Shown here: piece after piece, positions 35,631 through 43,057 of the stretch | Layout of the letters: every line of letters begins with the position of its first letter | Numbering within the stretch: the first letter of the stretch is position 1 | Origin: Stenotrophomonas sp. 169 | Lineage (GTDB): Bacteria > Pseudomonadota > Gammaproteobacteria > Xanthomonadales > Xanthomonadaceae | Assembly (NCBI RefSeq): GCF_014621775.1 | Contig: NZ_CP061204.1 | Span: forward strand, 2,376,501-2,440,500 | Reading direction: 5' to 3' | Length of the DNA: 64,000 nt | Made by a program: the position numbers and the translations under genes | The notes under the pieces: generated by a model | The model's input: only the letters and a program-made list of their open reading frames with translations | Databases searched by the model: none | Told to the model about the DNA's origin: nothing

Positions 35631-38272
35631 CGCACTGCGTGTACCCTGAGAATATCGCCGAGCGTCTGCACGCGCAGCGCCGCGCGCAGCGTCGCGGCGT
35701 CACGGTCAGATCGTGCGCGCAGCACACGGCGCTCCCCCGGCAGCAGGTCCAGCAGGTTGTCTTCCAGCACCACCTCGTGCAGTCCGAAGTCGATCCACGC
35801 CGCACGCACCAGACCCCGCGCCTGCAGCACCACCTCAAGCTGATCGCCCTCGCCCTGCAGGCTCGCCTTCACCTGGTCGGCCTGCAGCGCCTGATCGCGC
35901 GCTTCGACGAAGCTGACCACCTGCCGCGACACTACCCGCTCGTCCTGCAGCAGCTCGACCACGGCAATCGTGCGCGCAGGGTCCTCCACCCCCAGCAGTC
36001 GGGCATCCCCCAGCCGCCCGACCTCGGTCGCAGAACCGGGCGCGAGCACGACGGCCTGTTGCCTACGGCTTATCTCACGACCGTCCAAGGCCATTACCCG
36101 CAGCCGCCAGTCGACCCGCTGCGGTGTGGGCGTATCGTTCAACAGGCTGATCCGGGTCACGCCGTCATCGCGCAACGCCGCCACCGCAAGGTCGGCGAAG
36201 AAGCGCCGCGCCTGGAAATGCAGCGCCTTCCAGTGGCCGTCATGGTCCAGGCCGGACCACGAAGCGCCCGGCCACACATCGTTGAGCTGCCAGTAAAGCG
36301 AGCCCATCGTGTAGGGGCGCGATGCGCGATGGTGCAGCGCGGCCAATTGGATGCCCTCCGCCTGCATCACTTGGCCGAGATACAGGAACGCGGCGAAATC
36401 CCGCGGTTCACCGTAGCTCAGGCGGATGTAGTGCAACAGCCGTTCGTTGCCCTGCCCGGCCATGAACTTCTGATGCGCCTGGATCACCGGGCTGTCGATA
36501 CGCTGTTCCGCGCGCGGCGCAATGCGGTCGACCATCGCCTGCGACGGCCATGACTGCAGGCCGTATTCGGACATGAACCGGGGTGTCTCGCGCAGGTACG
36601 CCGTCACCGGCAGCGCCGGATTACCCCATACCTGCCAGTAGTGCTTGTCGCCCCGCGTGGAGTCGTTGGCCTTCGTGTCCAGATCGTTGCTCGGCGAGCT
36701 GGACCAGTACGGCACCCCCAGCGCTTCCTCAGCCACGACCCGGCGCAGGTCGTTGCCGAACAGATCGACATAGCCCTGCCACACCTTGGCGGCGAACACA
36801 GGATCGGCCTTCGCCAGATCGCGGCCATGCCCCCAATCCTTCCAGGCCGTCTCTTCTTCGTTGTTGCCACACCACAACACGATGCTGGGGTGGTGACGCA
36901 GGCGGCGGACGTTGTCGCGCGCTTCCGCTACCACGCTCTGACGGAACGCCGGATCGTAGCCCGGCTGCATGCCGCCACCGAACATGAAGTCCTGCCAGAC
37001 CAGCAGGCCGAGCTCATCGGCGATGTCGAAGAAGGCGTCGTCCTCGTAATAGCCACCGCCCCAGTTGCGCAGCATGTTCATGTTGGCGTCGCGCGCTGCG
37101 GTCAGGATCGTGCGCAGACGCGACGTGTCCACCCGCGCAGGGAACGCGTCGAACGGAATGACGTTGGCCCCCTTGGCGAATATCTCGCGTCCGTTGATCA
37201 CGAAGGCAAAGCCTTGCCCACCGTCGGCATCGTCCTGCCGCCGCAGTTCAATGCTGCGCAGCCCGATGCGGCGTTCTGCGCGCAACGCGGGATCCTCATC
37301 GCGACCGAGTGACGCATGCACGGTATAGCGGTCCTGCGCGCCCTGGCCGGCCGGCCACCAGCGGCGGGGCTGGTCGATCTGCAGGGGCACGTCGATCTGC
37401 TGCTCGCCCGGCTGCAACAACGCGTTGTGCTGTGCACGCGCCACGATGCGGCCCTCCGGGTCACGCACGTCCACGTCGAGCAGCGCCGAGGCCGCCGCGC
37501 CTTCGTGCCGCACCGTAACCTGCGCGGTCAACAGTGCCGCATCCGCATCCAGCCGGTCCGTGCGCACGGCGAGGTCGTCGATACGGTGCGCGCCCCAGGT
37601 CTCCAGCCGGACCGGACGCCACACACCCGCCGTGACGTAACGCGGGCCCCAGTCCCAGCCGAAGTGATACGCCGGCTTGCGCACGAAGTTGCCCACCATC
37701 GCATCGCGCGGCTCGTCGCCATAGGGCGACGGATAATTGCCGGCGATCTTGTGCGGCATCGCCTGCACGCTCGGCAGCAGCGTGGTGATCGGCGAGCGGA
37801 ACACGATGCGCAGCGTGTTGCCACGTGGCTGCAGCCGCCCCTCCACCCGTGCGATCCAGGTGCGATGCGCGTTGTCGGCACGCAGCAACGGCTGGCCGTT
37901 GAGTTCGACCTCGGCAAAGGTATCAAGCCCCTCGAATACCAGCTCGGCATGGGGGCGCGCCAGGGTTGCGGCCGCGACATCAAAGGTGGCGCGGTATTCC
38001 CAGTCGGCCAGGCCGATCCACTGCAGCGATGCTTCGGGTGCGCCGACATAGGGATCCGGGATCAGTGCATGGGCCAGCAGGTCGGTGTGTACGCTGCCGG
38101 GCACCTGCGCCGTTCGCCAGGCGCTGGCGCGGGGATGCGCCGACGCCTGCGCGTTGCCGGGCAGCAGGCGGAACTCCCACCGTGCGTCCAGGACCGCAGC
38201 GGGCGCCTGCGCTGGCATGAGCAGCAGCATCACGGCAATGGCCAAGCACCACGAGGTGATTCTGTTCTGCAT
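35627..38272 (-). CDS. Beta-mannosidase, glycoside hydrolase family 2
   Basis: An 881-residue exported enzyme that would remove beta-linked mannose, such as the core mannose of N-glycans. I start at MQNRITSWCLAIAVMLLL (38272), which gives a signal peptide and has AGGT upstream. Domain order is GH2: sugar-binding jelly roll (LDTFAEVELNGQPLL, GWDWGPRYVTAGVWRPV), immunoglobulin-like domain, TIM barrel, and two C-terminal beta domains. The acid/base Glu is in LWCGNNEEETAW and the nucleophile Glu in RFMSEYGLQSWPS. It is the last gene of a minus-strand run and takes its stop codon from a GTAG repeat. Confidence 0.92.
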   Translation of the reverse strand: MQNRITSWCLAIAVMLLLMPAQAPAAVLDARWEFRLLPGNAQASAHPRASAWRTAQVPGSVHTDLLAHALIPDPYVGAPEASLQWIGLADWEYRATFDVAAATLARPHAELVFEGLDTFAEVELNGQPLLRADNAHRTWIARVEGRLQPRGNTLRIVFRSPITTLLPSVQAMPHKIAGNYPSPYGDEPRDAMVGNFVRKPAYHFGWDWGPRYVTAGVWRPVRLETWGAHRIDDLAVRTDRLDADAALLTAQVTVRHEGAAASALLDVDVRDPEGRIVARAQHNALLQPGEQQIDVPLQIDQPRRWWPAGQGAQDRYTVHASLGRDEDPALRAERRIGLRSIELRRQDDADGGQGFAFVINGREIFAKGANVIPFDAFPARVDTSRLRTILTAARDANMNMLRNWGGGYYEDDAFFDIADELGLLVWQDFMFGGGMQPGYDPAFRQSVVAEARDNVRRLRHHPSIVLWCGNNEEETAWKDWGHGRDLAKADPVFAAKVWQGYVDLFGNDLRRVVAEEALGVPYWSSSPSNDLDTKANDSTRGDKHYWQVWGNPALPVTAYLRETPRFMSEYGLQSWPSQAMVDRIAPRAEQRIDSPVIQAHQKFMAGQGNERLLHYIRLSYGEPRDFAAFLYLGQVMQAEGIQLAALHHRASRPYTMGSLYWQLNDVWPGASWSGLDHDGHWKALHFQARRFFADLAVAALRDDGVTRISLLNDTPTPQRVDWRLRVMALDGREISRRQQAVVLAPGSATEVGRLGDARLLGVEDPARTIAVVELLQDERVVSRQVVSFVEARDQALQADQVKASLQGEGDQLEVVLQARGLVRAAWIDFGLHEVVLEDNLLDLLPGERRVLRARSDRDAATLRAALRVQTLGDILRVHAVR

Positions 38273-38317
38273 GTCGATACCTGGAAGGTGGGCGGGCTTG
38301 CGCCGCCGGGTGGACAT

Positions 38318-38341
38318 CCGCCGGGCATGGCCCGGCGTTAC
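38318..38341. repeat. Degenerate GTAG-type REP
   Basis: CCGCCGGGC, ATG, GCCCGGCG, TTAC: same architecture as the SMAG copies, but the end is GTAA in place of GTAG on the minus strand. It lies between the AGE-family gene and the beta-mannosidase. Confidence 0.5.
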
Positions 38342-38355
38342 CGACAGCTCCGGTT

Positions 38356-39546
38356 TCAGGCCTTGGGCCGGACCACGTTCAGCACTTCGTAGCAGGCCCC
38401 CATGGTGTGGTAATCCACCTTGCCGGCCGGGCTCTTTTCGTCACTGTACTTGCGGTTGTCCGCGTCGAGGATGCGGAACCATGCGCCGTACTGGTGATCG
38501 ACGAAATGTTCCCACGAATAGGCCCAAAGCCGGTCGTACCACGTCCAGTACTGCGCGTCACCGGTGCGTTGCGCCAGCACCGCGGCGGTGGCCAGCGTCT
38601 CGGCCTGCACCCAGAAATACTTGTCGTCGTCGCAGACGCTGCCATCGGGAGCGAAGCCGTAATACAGGCCACCGCGCTCGCGGTCCCAGCTGCGCTCCAC
38701 CGCCACGTCGAACAGATGGCGTGCCAACGGCACCAGCCAGTCCGCTTGCACATGACGGTCCAGGATCAGCAGCAGCTTGGCCCACTCGGTCTGATGGCCC
38801 GGCTGGAAGCCCCACGGGCGGAACAGGTGCTTGGGATCATCCAGGTTGTACTTCCAGTCGACATTCCACTCGCTGTCGTAGTGTTCCCATACCAGGCCGT
38901 CGGCCTTGGCCGCCTGGCGGCGCGTCATGATGTCGGCCAACTGCAATGCACGATCCAGGTAGCGCTGTTCGCCACTGCTCTCGTACGCCGCCAGCATCGC
39001 TTCGCACATGTGCATGTTGGCGTTCTGGCCGCGGTAGCCACTGAAATTCCACTGCGCGTCGGCTTCATCGCGGTACAGCCCGTACGGCGCTTCGTAGAAT
39101 CGCGTCTCCAGCAACTGCCAGGTTTCATCCATCCAGCCGCGCGCTTCTTCGATGCCGGCCTTCAGTGCGCAGCTGTAGGCCAGCAGCACGAACGCCACGC
39201 CGTAGCAATGGTTGGTATCGTCTTCCACCACACCATCGCGCAGCGTCCAGGCATAGCCGCCTGTCGCGGGATTGCGATGCACATCGCGCAGGTAACGCAC
39301 GCCGTGGGTGACGCCTTCCAGGTAGGCGGCATCGCCGAACTCGCGGTAGGCCATCGCATAGTCGAAGACAAAGCGGGTGCTGCTGACCAGGTGCCGATGC
39401 CCTGCGTCGTAGACGCTGCCATCGTCACGGAAGTAGTGGAAGAAGCCGCCCTGCGGATCGATGCAGCGCGGATGGTAGAACGCCATCGTGTGGGCGATGT
39501 GGCCGCGCAGGAAGGCGGGCGAACGGAAGTCCGGGGTCTGCGTCAT
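38356..39546 (-). CDS. AGE-family mannose isomerase
   Basis: A 396-residue (alpha/alpha)6-barrel protein of the N-acylglucosamine 2-epimerase family. Conserved parts are FYHPRCIDPQGGFFHYF, STRFVFDYAMAYREFG, GQNANMHMCEAMLAAYE and WGFQPGHQTEWAKLLLIL, with the paired His residues expected for isomerisation. Xanthomonad members of this subgroup interconvert D-mannose and D-fructose. The fructokinase gene immediately upstream (TGATG overlap) and the mannosidases around it support that over cellobiose or GlcNAc epimerase. It would turn released mannose into fructose without prior phosphorylation. Confidence 0.87.
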   Translation of the reverse strand: MTQTPDFRSPAFLRGHIAHTMAFYHPRCIDPQGGFFHYFRDDGSVYDAGHRHLVSSTRFVFDYAMAYREFGDAAYLEGVTHGVRYLRDVHRNPATGGYAWTLRDGVVEDDTNHCYGVAFVLLAYSCALKAGIEEARGWMDETWQLLETRFYEAPYGLYRDEADAQWNFSGYRGQNANMHMCEAMLAAYESSGEQRYLDRALQLADIMTRRQAAKADGLVWEHYDSEWNVDWKYNLDDPKHLFRPWGFQPGHQTEWAKLLLILDRHVQADWLVPLARHLFDVAVERSWDRERGGLYYGFAPDGSVCDDDKYFWVQAETLATAAVLAQRTGDAQYWTWYDRLWAYSWEHFVDHQYGAWFRILDADNRKYSDEKSPAGKVDYHTMGACYEVLNVVRPKA

Positions 39547-40541
39547 CAGTGGGTCTCCTCGGGTTGCTGCAACAAGGCATCGACTTCGGCGCGCGACGGC
39601 ATGGCCGCGAACGCACCCTTGCGGGTCACCGCCAATGCCCCGACGGCAGCGCCGAAGCGCAGCACCGCGCGCATCGCCGTGGGATCAGCGCAGAACGCAG
39701 GCAGTCCGGCGGCATCCACGCCACGCTCTACCAGGGCGGTCAGCAGGCCACCGACGAACGCATCACCGGCGGCGGTACTGTCCACCGTCGGCACGCTGAA
39801 GCTTTCCACCTGGCCGCTGCTGTCACGGGCATGCCACTGCAGCGGCGCCGCTCCGTCAGTGACCACCACCCAACGTGCGTGCGCGCCCAGCAATCGCTGC
39901 AGCACCTGCTCGGCACCCTGGGCCCCCAGCGGGGCCGCGAGGTAGTCCAGTTCCTCGCGCGAGAGCTTGACCACGTCGGCCAGTTCCAGCGCCTGCCACA
40001 GCGTCGGCAGCGGGTCAGCGTCGGTCGGCCACAGCGCCGGGCGCAGGTTGAGGTCCAGGCTGACCAGCGCACCCGAAGCGCGCGCACGCTGCATGCCCTC
40101 GAACGTGGTCCGTGCGATCTCCGCCTCGGTCAGGCTGTTGGAACAGACATGGAAGCAGCTCGCCTGGTCGAAGCACCCTGCCTGGAAATCGGCGGCGCGG
40201 AACAACAGATCCGCAGCCGGCGGGCGGTAGAAGCTGAAACTGCGCTCACCGTGTGCATCCAGCGCCACGAAGGCCAGCGCGGTCTTCGCCGCGTCGGTGC
40301 GCGCAATGAAGTCGGTTCCCACGCCATGCTGCTGCAGGCTGTCGGCCAGGAAATCGCCGAACATGTCACGCCCCAGCATGCCGACGAACTGGGTGCCCAC
40401 GCCAAGCCGGGCAGCGGCCACGGCGACGTTGGCCGGCGCGCCGCCGGCGTACTGCAGGAAGGCCCGCGGCTGCTCGGGCGATGCCGGAGGCTGCGCTAAT
40501 AGATCGATCAAAATCTCGCCGAAGCAGACAATGTTGCCCAT
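39546..40541 (-). CDS. Fructokinase, PfkB family
   Basis: A 331-residue sugar kinase. The start at MGNIVCFGEILIDLLAQ (40541) fits the family; an ATG 26 codons upstream would run back over the transporter gene. Substrate-binding YAGGAPANVAVAAARLG and the catalytic anion-hole motif VDSTAAGDAFVGGLL are present. It overlaps the isomerase gene by one base, so the two steps mannose to fructose to fructose-6-phosphate are coexpressed. Codons 10-15 read ATT TTG ATC GAT CTA TTA and contain an operator-like palindrome; CTA and TTA are rare leucine codons in this genome. Confidence 0.9.
   Translation of the reverse strand: MGNIVCFGEILIDLLAQPPASPEQPRAFLQYAGGAPANVAVAAARLGVGTQFVGMLGRDMFGDFLADSLQQHGVGTDFIARTDAAKTALAFVALDAHGERSFSFYRPPAADLLFRAADFQAGCFDQASCFHVCSNSLTEAEIARTTFEGMQRARASGALVSLDLNLRPALWPTDADPLPTLWQALELADVVKLSREELDYLAAPLGAQGAEQVLQRLLGAHARWVVVTDGAAPLQWHARDSSGQVESFSVPTVDSTAAGDAFVGGLLTALVERGVDAAGLPAFCADPTAMRAVLRFGAAVGALAVTRKGAFAAMPSRAEVDALLQQPEETH
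40498..40513. promoter_or_regulatory. Operator-like GATCGAT palindrome inside the fructokinase gene
   Basis: AATAGATCGATCAAAA on the plus strand matches 12 of 16 positions of the site at 45762 and shares the AGATCGAT core of the three LacI-type sites at the GH92/TonB-receptor promoter. It is centred 36 bases downstream of the fructokinase start codon. Binding here could act as a roadblock, or as an auxiliary operator for the kinase-isomerase-mannosidase transcript. Confidence 0.45.
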
Positions 40542-40546
40542 CTGAC

Positions 40547-41863
40547 TCAGCCTCCGCGCGGTGCGATGGCCGGCAGGCGGGCGCCTGACAGGCCGAAGAA
40601 GATCACGTAGCCGTAGCACAGCAGCGGCAGGATGAAGCTCGGCTGCAGACCGATATGGTCAGCCAGCACGCCCTGCAGGTACGGCACCAGCGCGCCACCG
40701 ACGATGGCCATGATCAGCAGGCTCGACGCCTTGTTGGTCAGCGGTCCCAGACGCTCGATGCCGAGCGCGAAGATGGTCGGGAACATGATCGAGTTGAACA
40801 GGCCGATGGCCACCACCGAGTACAGCGCGACCTGGCCCGAACTGGCCATGGTGGTGCCCAGCAGCACCACGTTGATGGCGGCGAACAGGGCCAGCATGTG
40901 GCGTGGCGAGTAACGGGTCAGCAGCGCCGAGCCAGCGAAACGGCCGATCATCGCCATGGTCCAGTACGCAGACACGTAATGGGTGGCCTGCTGCTCGGTG
41001 AAGCCGCCGATGGTCGGCATCGACAGGTAGTTGACCAGGAAGCTGCCGATGGACACTTCGGCGCCGACGTAGAAGAAGATACCCAGCACCGCGAACAGCA
41101 GGTGGCGGTGACGCAACGCGGCGCCGTAGCTCTGCTGCGGGCCATCGTCCACCTTCTCCGCAGCCTCGCTCAGCGTGGGCAGGCGGAACAGATAGACGAA
41201 CAACGCCAGCAGCACCAGCGCGATCGCCAGGCCGATGTACGGGCCCTGCACCGACTGCGCTTCGGCGGCGCGGTAAGCCGCTTGTTCGGCCACCGACAGT
41301 GCATTGATTTCATCGGCACTCTTCACCGTGTTGCCGAGGATCAACAACCCGCCGAAGATCGGTGCGATGGCCGTGCCCAGCGAGTTCAGCGCCTGCGCAA
41401 GGGTCAAGCGGCTGGAACTGGTTTCCACCGGCCCCAGCAGCGCGACGTACGGGTTGGCGGCCACCTGCAGCACGGTGATGCCGGTAGCAAGCACGAACAG
41501 CGCGCCCAGGAACGCACTGTACTCACGCAGCTCGGCCGCAGGCCAGAAGCCCAGCGCGCCCACGCCGGCGATCAGCAGGCCGGCCACGATGCCTTTCTTG
41601 TAGCCCAGGTGGGCCACCAGCCGGCCCGCAGGCAGCGACATCAGGAAGTAGGCACCGAAGAAGGTGAACTGCACGAGCATCGCGCGCGCATAGTTGAGCT
41701 CGAATACCGCCTTGAGATGCGGGATCAGGATGTCGTTGAGGCAGGTCAGGAAGCCCCACATGAAGAAGATCGTGGTGGCTACGCCCAGCGCCATGCGGGT
41801 GTTGACCGGCGGTGCGCCTTGCCCGGGCGTGGTGTTGAAACGGGGCGTTGATGAAATCGGCAT
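40547..41863 (-). CDS. Sugar:proton symporter, FucP/GluP-type MFS permease
   Basis: A 438-residue 12-helix major facilitator protein. The N-terminal helix has FFMWGFLTCLNDILIPHLK, the FucP-branch signature in which Asn/Asp residues contact the hexose. VLQVAANPYVALLGP and RLTLAQALNSLGTAIAP are also diagnostic of the fucose/glucose/galactose permease group. In this locus the most likely cargo is mannose, or fructose. It lies just upstream of the fructokinase (five bases between) and downstream of the LacI gene, all on the minus strand. Confidence 0.9.
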   Translation of the reverse strand: MPISSTPRFNTTPGQGAPPVNTRMALGVATTIFFMWGFLTCLNDILIPHLKAVFELNYARAMLVQFTFFGAYFLMSLPAGRLVAHLGYKKGIVAGLLIAGVGALGFWPAAELREYSAFLGALFVLATGITVLQVAANPYVALLGPVETSSSRLTLAQALNSLGTAIAPIFGGLLILGNTVKSADEINALSVAEQAAYRAAEAQSVQGPYIGLAIALVLLALFVYLFRLPTLSEAAEKVDDGPQQSYGAALRHRHLLFAVLGIFFYVGAEVSIGSFLVNYLSMPTIGGFTEQQATHYVSAYWTMAMIGRFAGSALLTRYSPRHMLALFAAINVVLLGTTMASSGQVALYSVVAIGLFNSIMFPTIFALGIERLGPLTNKASSLLIMAIVGGALVPYLQGVLADHIGLQPSFILPLLCYGYVIFFGLSGARLPAIAPRGG

Positions 41864-41907
41864 GCGGGTTCGCGCCTCGGTGCGCGTAGGTTGAATGTGG
41901 AAGGGAG

Positions 41908-42963
41908 TCAGTTCGGACGGGCCGCGCTGCTTTCGCGGATGCGCAGCTGCACGGGGGCAACGGTGCGCACGGGCGGCGCATCGGGAGACTGTACGCGCTG
42001 CAGCAGCAGCTCGGCGGCTTGCCGACCGCGCGCGCGCGGGTCGACGGTCAGCGTGGTCAGCGGCGGCACCGCCACCGATGCTTCGGGAATGTCATCGAAC
42101 CCGGTCACGGCGAAGTCGCCGCCCGGACGGATGCCGCGTGAGGTCAGGCCCAGCATCAGGCCCAGCGCCACGGTGTCGTTGTAGCAGACGGCTGCGCTCG
42201 GACGCAGGCCATCGACAAACAGCTCATCCACCCGCCGCGCCGCTTCAAGGCGGTTGGGCGCTGATTCGATCAGCCATTGCGGCGTCACCGCAAGGTTCGC
42301 TTCAGCCAGCGCCTGCTGATAACCGGCGCGGCGCTGCTCGCAGGAACTGGAATCGGCGTGACCGCCGAAGAAGGCGATGTCACGGTGTCCGCGCTCGATC
42401 AGGTGGCGGGTCGCCAGGTACGCGCCCTGCTGGTTGTCCAGCGCCAGGAAATCCCAGTCCGCCCCGACCAGCGCACGATTGAACAGCAGCACATTGGCCG
42501 TGGGGCCCAACGCCTGGCGTACCTGTGCCGTGTCGCTGCCCTCGGCCGGCGACAGGATCAGGCCCGCCGGCGTGTGCTCCATCAGCGTGCCCAGCACGGC
42601 CTGCTGGCGCTGCGGCGATTCACCCGTACTGCCCAGCAGCGTCACGTACCCCTGCTCGCCCAGCGCCTCGTCCACGCCCGCGGCGAATTCCGCGAAGAAC
42701 GGGTTGGACAGGTCGTTGATCACCAGCGCCACGCTGGACGAGGTGCGACGGCGCAGGTTCGCCGCCGCACGGTTGTAGACATACCGCTGTCGCCGCAGCT
42801 CGGCTTCCACCTTGGCGCGCGTATCCACGTTCACCAAGGGGCTGCCCCGCAGCACCAGCGATACGGTCGCCCGTGACACGCCGATCGCCTGGGCGATGTC
42901 GGTCACGGTGACGGCACGCTCCCCGCCTTTGCGCGGGGGCTTTGTGCTGCTGGCGTCATTCAT
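41908..42963 (-). CDS. LacI-family transcriptional regulator of the mannoside locus
   Basis: A 351-residue regulator. The N-terminal helix-turn-helix is VTVTDIAQAIGVSRATVSLV, followed by the hinge helix RAAANLRRRTSSS. A periplasmic-binding-protein-like effector domain runs to the C-terminus (VALVINDLSNPFFAEFAAGV, FAVTGFDDIPEASVAVPPL). Its genes lie on both sides: the permease-kinase-isomerase-mannosidase run downstream and the GH92 gene upstream, so it is the obvious candidate to bind the GATCGAT palindromes of the locus. The effector is probably a mannose or fructose derivative; I infer this from context only. Confidence 0.9.
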   Translation of the reverse strand: MNDASSTKPPRKGGERAVTVTDIAQAIGVSRATVSLVLRGSPLVNVDTRAKVEAELRRQRYVYNRAAANLRRRTSSSVALVINDLSNPFFAEFAAGVDEALGEQGYVTLLGSTGESPQRQQAVLGTLMEHTPAGLILSPAEGSDTAQVRQALGPTANVLLFNRALVGADWDFLALDNQQGAYLATRHLIERGHRDIAFFGGHADSSSCEQRRAGYQQALAEANLAVTPQWLIESAPNRLEAARRVDELFVDGLRPSAAVCYNDTVALGLMLGLTSRGIRPGGDFAVTGFDDIPEASVAVPPLTTLTVDPRARGRQAAELLLQRVQSPDAPPVRTVAPVQLRIRESSAARPN

Positions 42964-43057
42964 CCTGGAATGGACCCTGGGATCGGATAGGTACCTGAAT
43001 CATAGCGGGCGCAGCCTGCCATGCCACGGGTGCATGCAGCGAAGGCATCGCAACGCT

